Shown here piece by piece: positions 32,783 to 39,912 of a stretch of DNA of 39,912 nucleotides. The notes below the pieces were generated by a model. That model had not been told where the DNA came from and did not search any database. It saw only the letters and a program-made list of their open reading frames with translations. The translations under genes and the position numbers were made by a program. The stretch spans positions 1 to 39,912 of the forward strand of contig CAYMWF010000045.1 of the NCBI GenBank assembly GCA_964394085.1, read 5' to 3'. Source of the DNA: CAYMWF01 sp964394085 [NCBI: uncultured Gemmatimonadota bacterium]. Lineage in GTDB: Bacteria; GCA-2686955; CAYMWF01. Position 1 is the stretch's first letter, and every line of letters starts with the position of its first letter.

Positions 32783-33982
32783 CTACTGAACAATGATGAC
32801 TTTTGTTTCGGGAGCAGGATAAGTTTTGCGACCGTTGCAGTAGTGATTCCTGTACTCGTATACGCCGGAGCCCAAATCACCCACATAAAACATGTCGTAA
32901 TTCTCCCCGGGATAGATCCTGTCCGAGTATTCCTTTACCAGGCTTCCGAGTAGATTATATATACTGATACGTAGATCGCTTTCGATATTACACGTAACTG
33001 AATTGAGAATATAATCTCCGCTGGAATGCAACTCAACCTGGAGTTCGAACCAGGGGGCTGTTCCTGCAGTGTAAATCCAAGCATTTACGCCGATCCGCTC
33101 ATCTGTTACTTCAAGCGAAACCGGATTCGCCTCGAATTCGATATCCACGGTCTGATCCGAGTGGTCGAATTCGAGCAGCGTTCCCTCGTACAGGGGAATT
33201 TCGGTCAGCTCGGTCTCCAGGAATTCCTCGGTTATCAGAACGAGCCACAGCGGGATATCCGTTCCATCGATATCCGCTCCGACGAACTCTGCGACCAGCG
33301 TTTCATCTTTTATTACCGGATTGTATGTCACGGAAGCGCTGGTCTCTATCACGTGGTGGAAATCGAAATCGCTGATTTCAAAATCAAGACGGACGAACAT
33401 ATCGAATGATGTCTCCGCTCCTTCCGGTGATTTTTCGAAGTCGACATACGGGTTTTCGAACCATATGTCGTATCCGGTTCCGGCCGCTGTCGCACCGGTG
33501 TCAACCGGAAAACAGGTCTCTACGAGATCGACCGGCACGCCACGCAGTGTTTCGGTGAGAAGATCCAGGATGCAGAACCTGCACCATTCAGGAATTTCCG
33601 GTCCGGTCAACGAAGTGTTGAATGGATGAACCAGGAAGTGAAACCCATCGAAATATACGTAATATTCCGCCTGGATCCGATCCGTGAAATAAAAATCCGT
33701 GATCTCTCCCAGGTGTTCAAGGACCGCCCGGGCGGAAACATCCAGCGTCAGGAGGAGCATGGTACTGTCTTGTTCGGATTCGACGAAATCGATATCCAGT
33801 GAATAATCGAACCTGGCTCCGGCGAGGTCCCCCTCATCGTCTTGAGGCAGTCTTTCATCCCATATATACATGCCGAGGATCTCGTTGACCGTCGCCTCGT
33901 TGACGGAAAACTGCAGATCCGCAGCCTGGCCCCCGGCAGCCATTGCGGACAGCATCAGGAAAATTGAGATTCTTGTTGTCAT
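32783..33982 (-). CDS. Exported protein with type IX-like C-terminal sorting module
   Basis: A 399-residue protein from the ATG at 33982, preceded by AAAGGGGAG. The open frame runs 83 codons further upstream but without signal-peptide character. A signal peptide ends GGQAA. The N-terminal domain begins DLQFSVNEATVNEILGMY. The final 65 residues contain LRISIYNLLGSLVKEY, VGDLGSGVYEYR and a TKVIIVQ end, the pattern of Por-type (type IX) sorting or FlgD-like modules: iyNllGqlV ... LxsGvY ... Kiiv. The middle is beta-rich and unassigned, with four cysteines in pairs (CRFCILD, ETCFPVD). It is the first gene of a likely three-gene operon ending in a PorV-like barrel. Confidence 0.83.
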   Translation of the reverse strand: MTTRISIFLMLSAMAAGGQAADLQFSVNEATVNEILGMYIWDERLPQDDEGDLAGARFDYSLDIDFVESEQDSTMLLLTLDVSARAVLEHLGEITDFYFTDRIQAEYYVYFDGFHFLVHPFNTSLTGPEIPEWCRFCILDLLTETLRGVPVDLVETCFPVDTGATAAGTGYDIWFENPYVDFEKSPEGAETSFDMFVRLDFEISDFDFHHVIETSASVTYNPVIKDETLVAEFVGADIDGTDIPLWLVLITEEFLETELTEIPLYEGTLLEFDHSDQTVDIEFEANPVSLEVTDERIGVNAWIYTAGTAPWFELQVELHSSGDYILNSVTCNIESDLRISIYNLLGSLVKEYSDRIYPGENYDMFYVGDLGSGVYEYRNHYCNGRKTYPAPETKVIIVQ

Positions 33983-34296
33983 ATTCTCCCCTTTCTTCAG
34001 CGCGGCAGCGCACACATTCCTGTGACAGCAAATTCCTTCGACGAGCGCCGCTCTTCCGCGAGACCGGCACCCGCCTGACAGAACCTCGACCGCATACTTC
34101 GTGCCGGTCCGAACTAATTTTGAAAGGGATGAATAATTTCTCCTGCCGGGCCGGAAGAAACCTGGAGAAATCCCTGCCGGCAGCCTCCCCACCGGATCTC
34201 CATGGCGTAAGGCATACCCCGCCCGGAGCATCTCGAGATTGGTTAACTTCTGCCGCTCATGGTCACTCGAGAACCCCTCGTCTCATGGTCATGCAG

Positions 34297-34316
34297 GCGC
34301 CCCAGGCGCATTTTTT
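34297..34316 (+). terminator. Isolated plus-strand terminator-like hairpin
   Basis: GCGCC (34297-34301), loop CCA, GGCGC (34305-34309), one A and then TTTTTT (34311-34316). This has the form of a small intrinsic terminator on the plus strand, but the coding sequence on its left is all minus strand, so it would end an unannotated short transcript or be accidental. Confidence 0.35.
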
Positions 34317-34514
34317 CACAAATAATCAGCCGGGTCGGAAAGCTTTTCTTGACAAAATCCGGCTGGTGGGCCATGGTTGTGCGGCAATTGGAGGATGTGT
34401 TTGGTTGAGAGGGGGGAGAAAAGCGATGAGCACATACTAGCAAACCATATCTGATTCCCGGTTATCCCATTTTTATATCCATGTTTCTTCTATTCATCCT
34501 GAATTCAGTTTCGG

Positions 34515-34544
34515 TTGAATACTGAAGTTAAGACTCGATTTATT
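34515..34544 (+). promoter_or_regulatory. Candidate promoter for the 34576-38138 cassette
   Basis: TTGAAT (34515-34520), 18 bases, TTTATT (34539-34544), each matching four of six consensus positions. It ends about 31 bases before the ATG at 34576, so the leader would be about 25 bases and hold the SD GGAGG. Confidence 0.35.
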
Positions 34545-34575
34545 TACGCGGTCGAACCGCCCGGAGGCGAGAAAG

Positions 34576-36153
34576 ATGTACGGTCTTCTCGGTAAAATTA
34601 CTAATATCAAGACAAAAGCAGGCTCTAACCTCAACTTCGATATCACCTTCGAACCTGTCGCGGTTCTTCCCGATAGGACGGCGGTTCCGAAGGGTCTCAA
34701 GGGGAAAAAATTGAAGTTGGAGCGCCGGGTGAGCCACAGGCAGGAACTCGGCGGGATTGGAGACATGATTGTTATCGGCTCCGGGGAAGCTTCGAAATGG
34801 CTTTCGCCCCTGGCGGTTGAACCGGCCATCGCCCGGGGACGCGCGCCGTCCCGGATCACGATAAGATTGCGGTGGTGGCCCGACAAGAAACCCCCTGATT
34901 ATTCAGTTTCGGTACCGGGCGCCTCGCTGTCGGGGAAATTCAAAAAAGGACCTGACGATGAATGGACCGCAGAACTGAGAACGGAGAGGTTTCTTCCCCG
35001 CTCCCTCGCGGCTCCCTTCGATGTCCGTGTAAAGTGCGGCGAGCTGGAAGCCTGGTGCGCGGTTCTTCCGCATGACAAGCCTGTATCGAGAAGAATCTGC
35101 GCCGCCCCCGCTCCTTTCCACAGGCTCGAGAATGAATGGTATTCCGCTGACGTGACCCCCGATCGCTACGCGGGAGGTATCGTTTCCCTGGTGGAGCGCG
35201 GCCGCGGGGTCGAGCATTTTCCGGCCGTCGAGGGCTTGATACAGCATCCTCTCGAGCAGGCCGGGCTCTGCGCGCGGTGCCGTGTCGATTTCATGTTCAC
35301 CAACGAGGGAGCAAAAGTCGCTCATACCGGCTCATACATTTCCGCCGGTGATCTGCGGGCCGTGTTCGAAGGCGAGATCGAACCCGCTTCCGGCCTGAGA
35401 AGCATAACTGAATTTACTCTGACAAAGAGTTTCCCGCTCCTTGTTGTCGACAGGCGGTACGCGATTCCGAAAAAAAAGAAAGAGGGCGGACCGGGCCCGG
35501 CGAAGGACGCCGCCCGGCAGAAACCGCCGCCCCAGCCGGTTGACGACCTCTATTCCCTCTCCCACTGTTTGACGGCCCTGTGGCCCGCCGCCGAAGAGGC
35601 CCGGGTTCTCTGGGTGGACAAGGAAGCGCTTACTTCGACCCGCCCCGCCATGCCATGGTACATGCTCAGCGGTCCCGACTGGAAACTACGCAAAGGCTGG
35701 GTTCTGGCCGAGAACGGGGAGAGAACCCGCGGAATTCTGTTTCTATCCGCACCAGATCCCCCGGACCGCCTCGTAGTCCGGAGGATGGGGAACTATGACA
35801 GGTTCATCCTGGAGGAGGAACCTTTGCCTCTCGGTCCGGACGAAGGAGCCGGCAGAGCTGCGGCCGTTGCTGCGGGGGAAACCTGGGGAGCTTCCGAAAA
35901 GGGAGCCTGGATCGGGGTAAGGACCCCTCTTGCCGGCGGCGGCGTAAGATGCGCTTTCATCGCCCGGACAGAGGGCCTGGACGGCAGCGCGGAAGTTCTG
36001 GCCCGGGTCGGCCGGCGAAAGGGAACCGCCCCCCTGGAGAGACTCTCGCTTCCGGGGATAGGTCCCGCGGCCGCGGCTCTGATCGATATTCCGGGAGGAA
36101 CGATGAGCTCCCGGTTCGAAGCAGAAGTGGACGGTATTCCGTCCCGGAGGTAA
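34576..36153 (+). CDS. Unrecognised 525-aa cytoplasmic protein, first gene of ligase/hydrolase cassette
   Basis: I do not recognise this protein. The ATG has GGAGG eight bases upstream. There is no signal peptide or membrane segment. Residues 1-190 are mostly beta and lysine-rich (KGLKGKKLKLERR near 40-52, RITIRLRWWPDKKPP near 94-108). From about 190 the sequence FHRLENEWYSADV, DRYAGGIVSLVERG and EFTLTKSFPLLVVDRRY resembles beta-sandwich domains of the mutarotase-like or heparinase/mannosidase C-terminal kind, but weakly. A lysine/proline-rich linker (KKKKEGGPGPAKDAARQKPP, near 298-317) splits this part from a final beta-rich portion. It is four bases before the GCS2-type ligase and surely co-transcribed. 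It may be a partner, substrate-binding subunit or new enzyme of that pathway. Confidence 0.75.
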   Translation: MYGLLGKITNIKTKAGSNLNFDITFEPVAVLPDRTAVPKGLKGKKLKLERRVSHRQELGGIGDMIVIGSGEASKWLSPLAVEPAIARGRAPSRITIRLRWWPDKKPPDYSVSVPGASLSGKFKKGPDDEWTAELRTERFLPRSLAAPFDVRVKCGELEAWCAVLPHDKPVSRRICAAPAPFHRLENEWYSADVTPDRYAGGIVSLVERGRGVEHFPAVEGLIQHPLEQAGLCARCRVDFMFTNEGAKVAHTGSYISAGDLRAVFEGEIEPASGLRSITEFTLTKSFPLLVVDRRYAIPKKKKEGGPGPAKDAARQKPPPQPVDDLYSLSHCLTALWPAAEEARVLWVDKEALTSTRPAMPWYMLSGPDWKLRKGWVLAENGERTRGILFLSAPDPPDRLVVRRMGNYDRFILEEEPLPLGPDEGAGRAAAVAAGETWGASEKGAWIGVRTPLAGGGVRCAFIARTEGLDGSAEVLARVGRRKGTAPLERLSLPGIGPAAAALIDIPGGTMSSRFEAEVDGIPSRR

Positions 36154-36157
36154 AATC

Positions 36158-37396
36158 ATGAAGATCTTCAGCCCTCCTACGTTCAGTATAGACTGGGAAG
36201 TCATGGTAATCGACGACCTGCTCAGGGTGATCCAGATGCCCAAAGTGTACGGCCTTGCGGGAGAACTCGCCCGGGAGCTCGATCTTCCCGTTCATATCGA
36301 CTGGGCCTGTATCGAGTTCGGCCTCGGCATCAATTATTCGTACAACGAATTCATCGACCGGCTCGAAAAGACGATGAACCGGGCGACCCAGGTGCTGGCG
36401 GAGCGCGGCTTATCCCTTTTTTCGTCGGCTACCCACCCGAATGAGTTCTACTTCTACGGAACCCACGTTCACGTGGGGACCCTTCACGATGAATCAGCGG
36501 CTGTCCGGCTTGAAAACGCTCTGATGAAATACATGCCGGTCCTGGGAGCCCTGTCCGCGAACTCCCCGATGTACCGCGGCTCTGATTCCGGATACAAAAG
36601 CTCGCGGATCTGGTTGAGAGCTCACTGGGCCATCGGCCCGAACGTGCCCCGAGATCCGGAAACCTCCGCGTTCGCTTTCTCGAGGGATCTCCTCTCGAAG
36701 ACCTTCAAGTCGCCAACCCTCGAAGTCCGGGTTCCCGATTGCGCGTCATCCCTGCGCTTACTCTCCGCCCTCACACTCTTCTCCGCCGCCCTCGTCCACC
36801 GGGCCGCGGAAGAAGCTTACCGCGCGGAGACCGGAGAATGGGACGGCGAATCCAATATGAAGTTTCTGGTAAACAGGTGGGCTGCGGCTAAATACGGCAT
36901 GCAGGCGACCCTCTTCTGGGAAGGCCGTGAAAGGCCTGTCGCCGAAATACTGGAGGAACTGCTCGATTACTGCGAACCGGCGCTTGCCGCGCTGGGTGCG
37001 GCCAGATCCGACCTGTCCCCCCTGGATGTTCTGGCCCGGAAACGGCTCTGCCAGGCCGATTACGTCAGGGAGCTGGCGGCCAGGTATCCCGACCCGCACT
37101 GCCTGACGGCGGTCATGAAAACACTGTACAGCGACGGCGGATCGCCGATTGATGAATACATGGACAGCGCATCCCCCCTCGACCCCGTCCCTGCGGTGGA
37201 CAGCGAAAAAGTACTGACCGCCCATCTGGGATCGATAGGAGAAATGTCTCGTCCCCAGCACCTCTACCATATCATGTACATGCCGTCCGCCCCCCGGGAC
37301 CGGATGCTGGATGAAATGGTGAGAAGAGGTCTATTAGAAAAGGAGACAGCCGATGACCGCGGACAACTCCTCTTCCAGCGTAAACCCGCAGACTGA
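36158..37396 (+). CDS. GCS2-family carboxylate-amine ligase (glutamate-cysteine ligase-like)
   Basis: A 412-residue protein of the GCS2/YbdK type, which joins a glutamate (or other) carboxylate to an amine with ATP. The opening FSPPTFSIDWEVMVIDD matches the conserved acidic start of the family (GxExEfxlvD), though the glycine is changed. THVHVG is at residues 102-107, followed by ALSANSPMYRGSDSGYKSSR and LEVRVPDCASS, all family landmarks. SD GGAGG overlaps the end of the previous gene, seven bases before the ATG. The last 44 bases overlap the next gene. The true amine substrate is unknown: many GCS2 homologues outside glutathione makers have been given no role. Pairing with a C26-type hydrolase suggests formation and later opening of a gamma-glutamyl amide. 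Confidence 0.9.
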   Translation: MKIFSPPTFSIDWEVMVIDDLLRVIQMPKVYGLAGELARELDLPVHIDWACIEFGLGINYSYNEFIDRLEKTMNRATQVLAERGLSLFSSATHPNEFYFYGTHVHVGTLHDESAAVRLENALMKYMPVLGALSANSPMYRGSDSGYKSSRIWLRAHWAIGPNVPRDPETSAFAFSRDLLSKTFKSPTLEVRVPDCASSLRLLSALTLFSAALVHRAAEEAYRAETGEWDGESNMKFLVNRWAAAKYGMQATLFWEGRERPVAEILEELLDYCEPALAALGAARSDLSPLDVLARKRLCQADYVRELAARYPDPHCLTAVMKTLYSDGGSPIDEYMDSASPLDPVPAVDSEKVLTAHLGSIGEMSRPQHLYHIMYMPSAPRDRMLDEMVRRGLLEKETADDRGQLLFQRKPAD

Positions 37397-38138
37397 AAAG
37401 CGACGGCCGTTGATCGGCATCACCTGCGGAAGACGAAACCTCGTCGCTCCGGCAGACGAAATTCAGACGGTGATCACCGGATGCGACACCGATTATGTCG
37501 ATGCGGTCTGCCGGGCGGGCGGCGTACCCGTTCTGATCCCCGTGACTGAAAAACCGGGCTTTTTTTCTGAAGCGTTGAGCGCAGTGGACGGACTCGTACT
37601 GAGCGGCGGCGGCGACCTGGTTTCGCTGGCGTACGGGGAGGAACCGCATCCCGCGAACAAGCTGGAAGACCCCGACAGGGACGAGATAGAGATCGAGCTG
37701 GCGAGGCTCGCCTATATCGCTGAAAAACCGCTCCTCTGCATCTGCAGGGGTATCCAGGTTCTGAACGCAGCCCTCGGCGGCACCCTTGTCCAGGATATCC
37801 CCTCCCTCCTGCCCGGCTCGATCAACCATTTCCAGAAGGGGCTCGCTACGTTTCTATGTCACTCGGTGGAAATCAGCGAGGGATCATTGCTGGCGTCCGT
37901 GCTCGGAACAACCAGGCTCGGTGTGAACAGCAATCACCATCAGGCCGTCAGGGAGCCCGGAAGGAACCTGAAAGTCGTTTGCCGGGCTCCCGACGGTGTT
38001 ATCGAAGGTCTTGAAGCCGGTGGAGGAAAGCCGGTCCTGGCTGTCCAGTTCCACCCGGAGCGGCTCGTCGATAAATATCCCGTTTTCCTGCCGCTTTTCG
38101 AGTGGATAGTGAATGAAGCGGCGGCACGGCGCTCCTGA
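37353..38138 (+). CDS. Class I glutamine-amidotransferase-like gamma-glutamyl hydrolase (peptidase C26/PuuD type)
   Basis: A 261-residue protein. The first 18 residues are polar, then RPLIGITCGRR begins the fold. GLVLSGGGDL, the nucleophile elbow CICRGIQ with Cys131, the NSNHHQAV loop, and the His234-Pro-Glu236 of FHPE complete the triad. This matches PuuD-like enzymes that hydrolyse gamma-glutamyl amides. AAAGGAGA lies before the ATG, which sits inside the 3' end of the ligase gene (44-base overlap), so translation is coupled. PuuD normally pairs with PuuA, a glutamine-synthetase-like ligase; here the partner is of the unrelated GCS2 type. The gene ends about 98 bases before a convergent gene. 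Confidence 0.92.
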   Translation: MTADNSSSSVNPQTEKRRPLIGITCGRRNLVAPADEIQTVITGCDTDYVDAVCRAGGVPVLIPVTEKPGFFSEALSAVDGLVLSGGGDLVSLAYGEEPHPANKLEDPDRDEIEIELARLAYIAEKPLLCICRGIQVLNAALGGTLVQDIPSLLPGSINHFQKGLATFLCHSVEISEGSLLASVLGTTRLGVNSNHHQAVREPGRNLKVVCRAPDGVIEGLEAGGGKPVLAVQFHPERLVDKYPVFLPLFEWIVNEAAARRS

Positions 38139-38177
38139 CAACCCCCTTGGAAGCTTCACTTTTCGAAAAAATGCATC

Positions 38178-38229
38178 CGCGTGTCCGGAATGAACCCCTC
38201 TCCGGGGGAGAAAGGGATCCGGAGACGCG
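38178..38229. terminator. Inverted repeat between convergent genes
   Basis: CGCGTGTCCGG (38178-38188) and CCGGAGACGCG (38219-38229) pair over 11 bases with one mismatch around a 30-base loop that itself holds CCCC/GGGG pairing. It sits between the stops at 38138 and 38237. There is no T-tract, so it may be a two-way terminator or mRNA 3' end stabiliser. Confidence 0.4.
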
Positions 38230-38236
38230 CCCTCCC

Positions 38237-39340
38237 CTACTCGATTATCATCAGCTCGTCCGAAGCTTCATGCCATACGGTATCCGGATATTCGCCTATC
38301 TTCAGGGTGAGGGTGTACGGACCTCCCGGAGGAGCCATTCCCGGGATATCTATCCGGTAGCTGTATTCGAGCGCGAAGGATGGGCCGAACCTGTAATGGA
38401 CGGGACCGGCGAAAGGATTCCCCGGGTAGGAGCCGCCCGAGGGGAGGGTTACATCCATCCAGAGATCGGCCTCTTCCGCAACATAATTCCAGTTTACAAT
38501 CACCATATGGGCGTAGACCGTTTCTCCGGGATACGCCTCTGAAGGATCCAGCATGAAGCTGGTGCACTCGATCACGGGAAGAACCGTATTCCTGATGTGG
38601 CCGTTCCCGGCGTCGAACTCCAGGCGAACCAGGTTGTAAGGCTCGGCCGCCCAGAATCCGTTGAAAGAATCCTCGGGGTCGAAGCTCCACCCGTCCGAAC
38701 CGAACTTGGTCGCGCCCTCCCACGGGCCGTACCGGACGACCTTCCATTCGGCGTAAGGAAGACTTTCGGACGGTTTGAACTGGAATGTATGGATGCCGTC
38801 GCCTGCCGTCTTGTCGCCTGCCGCCCCGTCGTCATGCATCCAGGTTACTTCGCTGTCGGGGAGCCAGTCGCCGACCTCGCCGGCTTCGGTCTGGAAGTCC
38901 CCCACGGCCACCCAGTCGTGATCCGCGTTGAAGCTGTCGCTTATATAGTCGATCCCGGGGTACCAGTCATCCCCCGTAAGATCCCTGCGGTCGAAATAGA
39001 AAACGACCGGCTGGCTGAAGGGAACATCCAGGCTGTCGAACCTGAGCTGCATGTTCGTTCCCGGCGCCGATCCTATCCATGTCAAACCGTCGGTGACCTT
39101 GTAGTCGATGGTGCACGGCGCGGCAAACTCGAATATGACCGAAGCCGTGAATATATCGTCCCCGTTGGCTTCATCGGGAGGTACGCCGTCGTCGACCAGC
39201 AGAAGACCCTGGAGATAATCCCAGTTGCCGAGAAGGGAATCACTCCCGGTGACATAAAAATCCTGCGCCCCGGCGGTCGCTACAACTCCAAGGATTCCGC
39301 AGATGAAAAAAAAACTTCTCAATTTTCGAATATCCATCAT
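38237..39340 (-). CDS. Exported protein with carbohydrate-binding-like modules and shared C-terminal domain
   Basis: A 367-residue protein from the ATG at 39340 (second ATG at 39337), with AGGAG six bases upstream. The frame to 39424 adds polar residues before the signal peptide and is discarded. A signal peptide ends TAGAQ. Two beta-sandwich modules follow, like starch-binding or pullulanase-type accessory domains: DFYVTGSDSLLGNWD with DDIFTASVIFEF, and VGDFQTEAGEVGDWLPDSE with TWMHDDGAAGDKTAGDGIHT. The C-terminal module (about 253-367) has LPSGGSYPGNPFAGP and PGMAPPGGPYTL, matching that of the subtilase at 23138. No enzyme motif was seen. It is probably secreted or surface-bound, with glycan binding inferred. 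Confidence 0.84.
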   Translation of the reverse strand: MMDIRKLRSFFFICGILGVVATAGAQDFYVTGSDSLLGNWDYLQGLLLVDDGVPPDEANGDDIFTASVIFEFAAPCTIDYKVTDGLTWIGSAPGTNMQLRFDSLDVPFSQPVVFYFDRRDLTGDDWYPGIDYISDSFNADHDWVAVGDFQTEAGEVGDWLPDSEVTWMHDDGAAGDKTAGDGIHTFQFKPSESLPYAEWKVVRYGPWEGATKFGSDGWSFDPEDSFNGFWAAEPYNLVRLEFDAGNGHIRNTVLPVIECTSFMLDPSEAYPGETVYAHMVIVNWNYVAEEADLWMDVTLPSGGSYPGNPFAGPVHYRFGPSFALEYSYRIDIPGMAPPGGPYTLTLKIGEYPDTVWHEASDELMIIE

Positions 39341-39670
39341 CTTCCGCTCCTGTCCGGCTGTTTGATTCGACTCCCCGCTGCGAAGGGAGTTCGTCCCTGG
39401 TGGTGAACAGCTGATATCGCGCATCCGACCCGGTTCACCCGCCTGCGTCCGCTCGATCTGTCTCTTCGGAAGCCTGCCGGAGAAGCAGGTTTTCAGCCGC
39501 TCTCATTCCTTAATAGTTTAAACCGGATACGCTGCCGGATGCAAACGGAACATCCCGTCCGGCGGGTCCGGGATTTCCCGGTGACCGTCGCATCCGAAAA
39601 GGCTTGCTCCCTCCTGCCGATCGGGTTAACGTCCCCACGTAAACCGGTTGCTGAAAGCGAGATGACTGTT
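39341..39670. other. 330-bp gap between divergent exported-protein genes
   Basis: No gene and no clear promoter recognised on either strand. It must hold the start signals for the minus gene at 39340 and the plus gene at 39671. Confidence 0.4.
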
Positions 39671-39912
39671 ATGAATTGTAGAAATCTCTTACTTTCGAGC
39701 GTTGCTTCAATCATCGCGGCAGCGTTTTTCTTTACCGGGACGACGGCGCTCTTCGCCGAAGAGCCGCCGCTGGAACCGGGCGGCAAGGTCACCGTCCGGA
39801 TTGAAGACGGGACCAGGGTCAAGGGGATTGTCACCGGGGAGGATGAAAACTTTTTAATCCTGGTCACCCCTGCGGGAGTCGAGGTAAAAATTCCGAAAAC
39901 GGCTATCGTCTC
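39671..39912 (+). CDS. Exported protein, N-terminal part (runs off right edge)
   Basis: Eighty codons are open to the window edge. Residues 1-29 form a signal peptide (hydrophobic core SVASIIAAAFFF, end ALFAEE). The mature start has VTVRIEDGTRVKGIVTGEDE and FLILVTPAGVEVKIPKT. This is a short SH3-like or Sm-like beta motif often seen at the start of exported proteins that describe sensitivity to a substrate or surface (ldGt.vkG.v...d..l.l...g..v.ip). An in-frame ATG at 39662 would add three residues; neither start has a strong SD. The function cannot be told from this fragment. Confidence 0.72.
   Translation, partial: MNCRNLLLSSVASIIAAAFFFTGTTALFAEEPPLEPGGKVTVRIEDGTRVKGIVTGEDENFLILVTPAGVEVKIPKTAIV

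Larger units (their letters stand above)
33983..34575. other. 593-bp intergenic region between divergent genes
   Basis: No convincing gene. It separates the minus operon starting at 33982 from the plus cassette starting at 34576. A plus-strand terminator-like hairpin sits at 34297-34316 with no obvious gene in front of it, and a candidate plus-strand promoter lies at 34515-34544. The sequence 34440-34560 is more AT-rich than the surroundings. Confidence 0.5.

Noticed and set aside
33943-34440. 165-codon plus-strand frame in the divergent intergenic region
   Set aside because: Begins antisense in the start of the minus gene, lacks an SD and shows no domain or export signal.
39493-39867. 124-codon minus-strand frame at the right end
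   Set aside because: Antisense to a signal-peptide-bearing plus-strand gene; composition is that of a shadow frame.

Overview
The window is about 40 kb of GC-rich bacterial DNA with standard genes, Shine-Dalgarno sites, short intergenic gaps and overlapping stop/start codons. It holds 22 complete or nearly complete protein genes plus one partial gene at each edge. I saw no rRNA, tRNA, CRISPR array, transposase, integrase or phage gene. The organism looks like a diderm with a large exported proteome. There is a PorV/PorQ-like outer-membrane barrel, a protein with a type IX-like C-terminal sorting module, and many signal-peptide proteins with CARDB, IPT/TIG, beta-propeller and parallel beta-helix folds. 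This mix is typical of candidate phyla around the FCB supergroup (Krumholzibacteriota, Eisenbacteria and Fermentibacterota types). That placement is inference from gene content only.

Layout. (1) 1-1494: the start of a minus-strand HNH-endonuclease-like gene with a near-ideal sigma70-type promoter, then a non-coding tandem repeat array of 74/91/108-bp units. (2) 1495-3192: a NodU/CmcH-type carbamoyltransferase. (3) 3296-7547 minus: two exported adhesion or propeller proteins. (4) 7770-12107: three radical SAM proteins, one minus and two plus, the latter translationally coupled. (5) 12328-14916 minus: a multi-pass membrane protein with a large extracytoplasmic domain. (6) 15116-22175 plus: a tightly packed five-gene operon of two FGE/SUMF1-fold exported proteins, a large membrane protein, a polyprenyl-phosphate-mannose-synthase-like GT2 and a GT39-like integral membrane glycosyltransferase. 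(7) 22238-22864 minus: a small TPR-like membrane-anchored protein. (8) 23138-28870 plus: exported subtilase, zinc-phospholipase-C-fold protein and beta-propeller. (9) 28877-29575 minus: a cytidylate-kinase-like protein. (10) 29740-33982 minus: a PorV-like barrel gene preceded by two exported proteins that appear to share an N-terminal domain. (11) 34576-38138 plus: a three-gene cytoplasmic cassette of an unrecognised 525-aa protein, a GCS2-type carboxylate-amine ligase and a C26-type gamma-glutamyl hydrolase. (12) 38237-39340 minus: an exported protein with carbohydrate-binding-like modules. (13) 39671-end: start of an exported protein.

How the parts may work together. Regions 3, 8, 10 and 12 look like surface or secreted proteins, some sharing C-terminal modules. 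Regions 5 and 6 are divergent across a 199-bp gap and share an unusual extracytoplasmic motif, so they may form one cell-envelope glycosylation locus. The best candidates for something undescribed are the 34576-38138 ligase/hydrolase/unknown cassette, the FGE-like plus mannosyltransferase-like operon, and the structured repeat array at 833-1332. Functions of all three are inferred, not shown.
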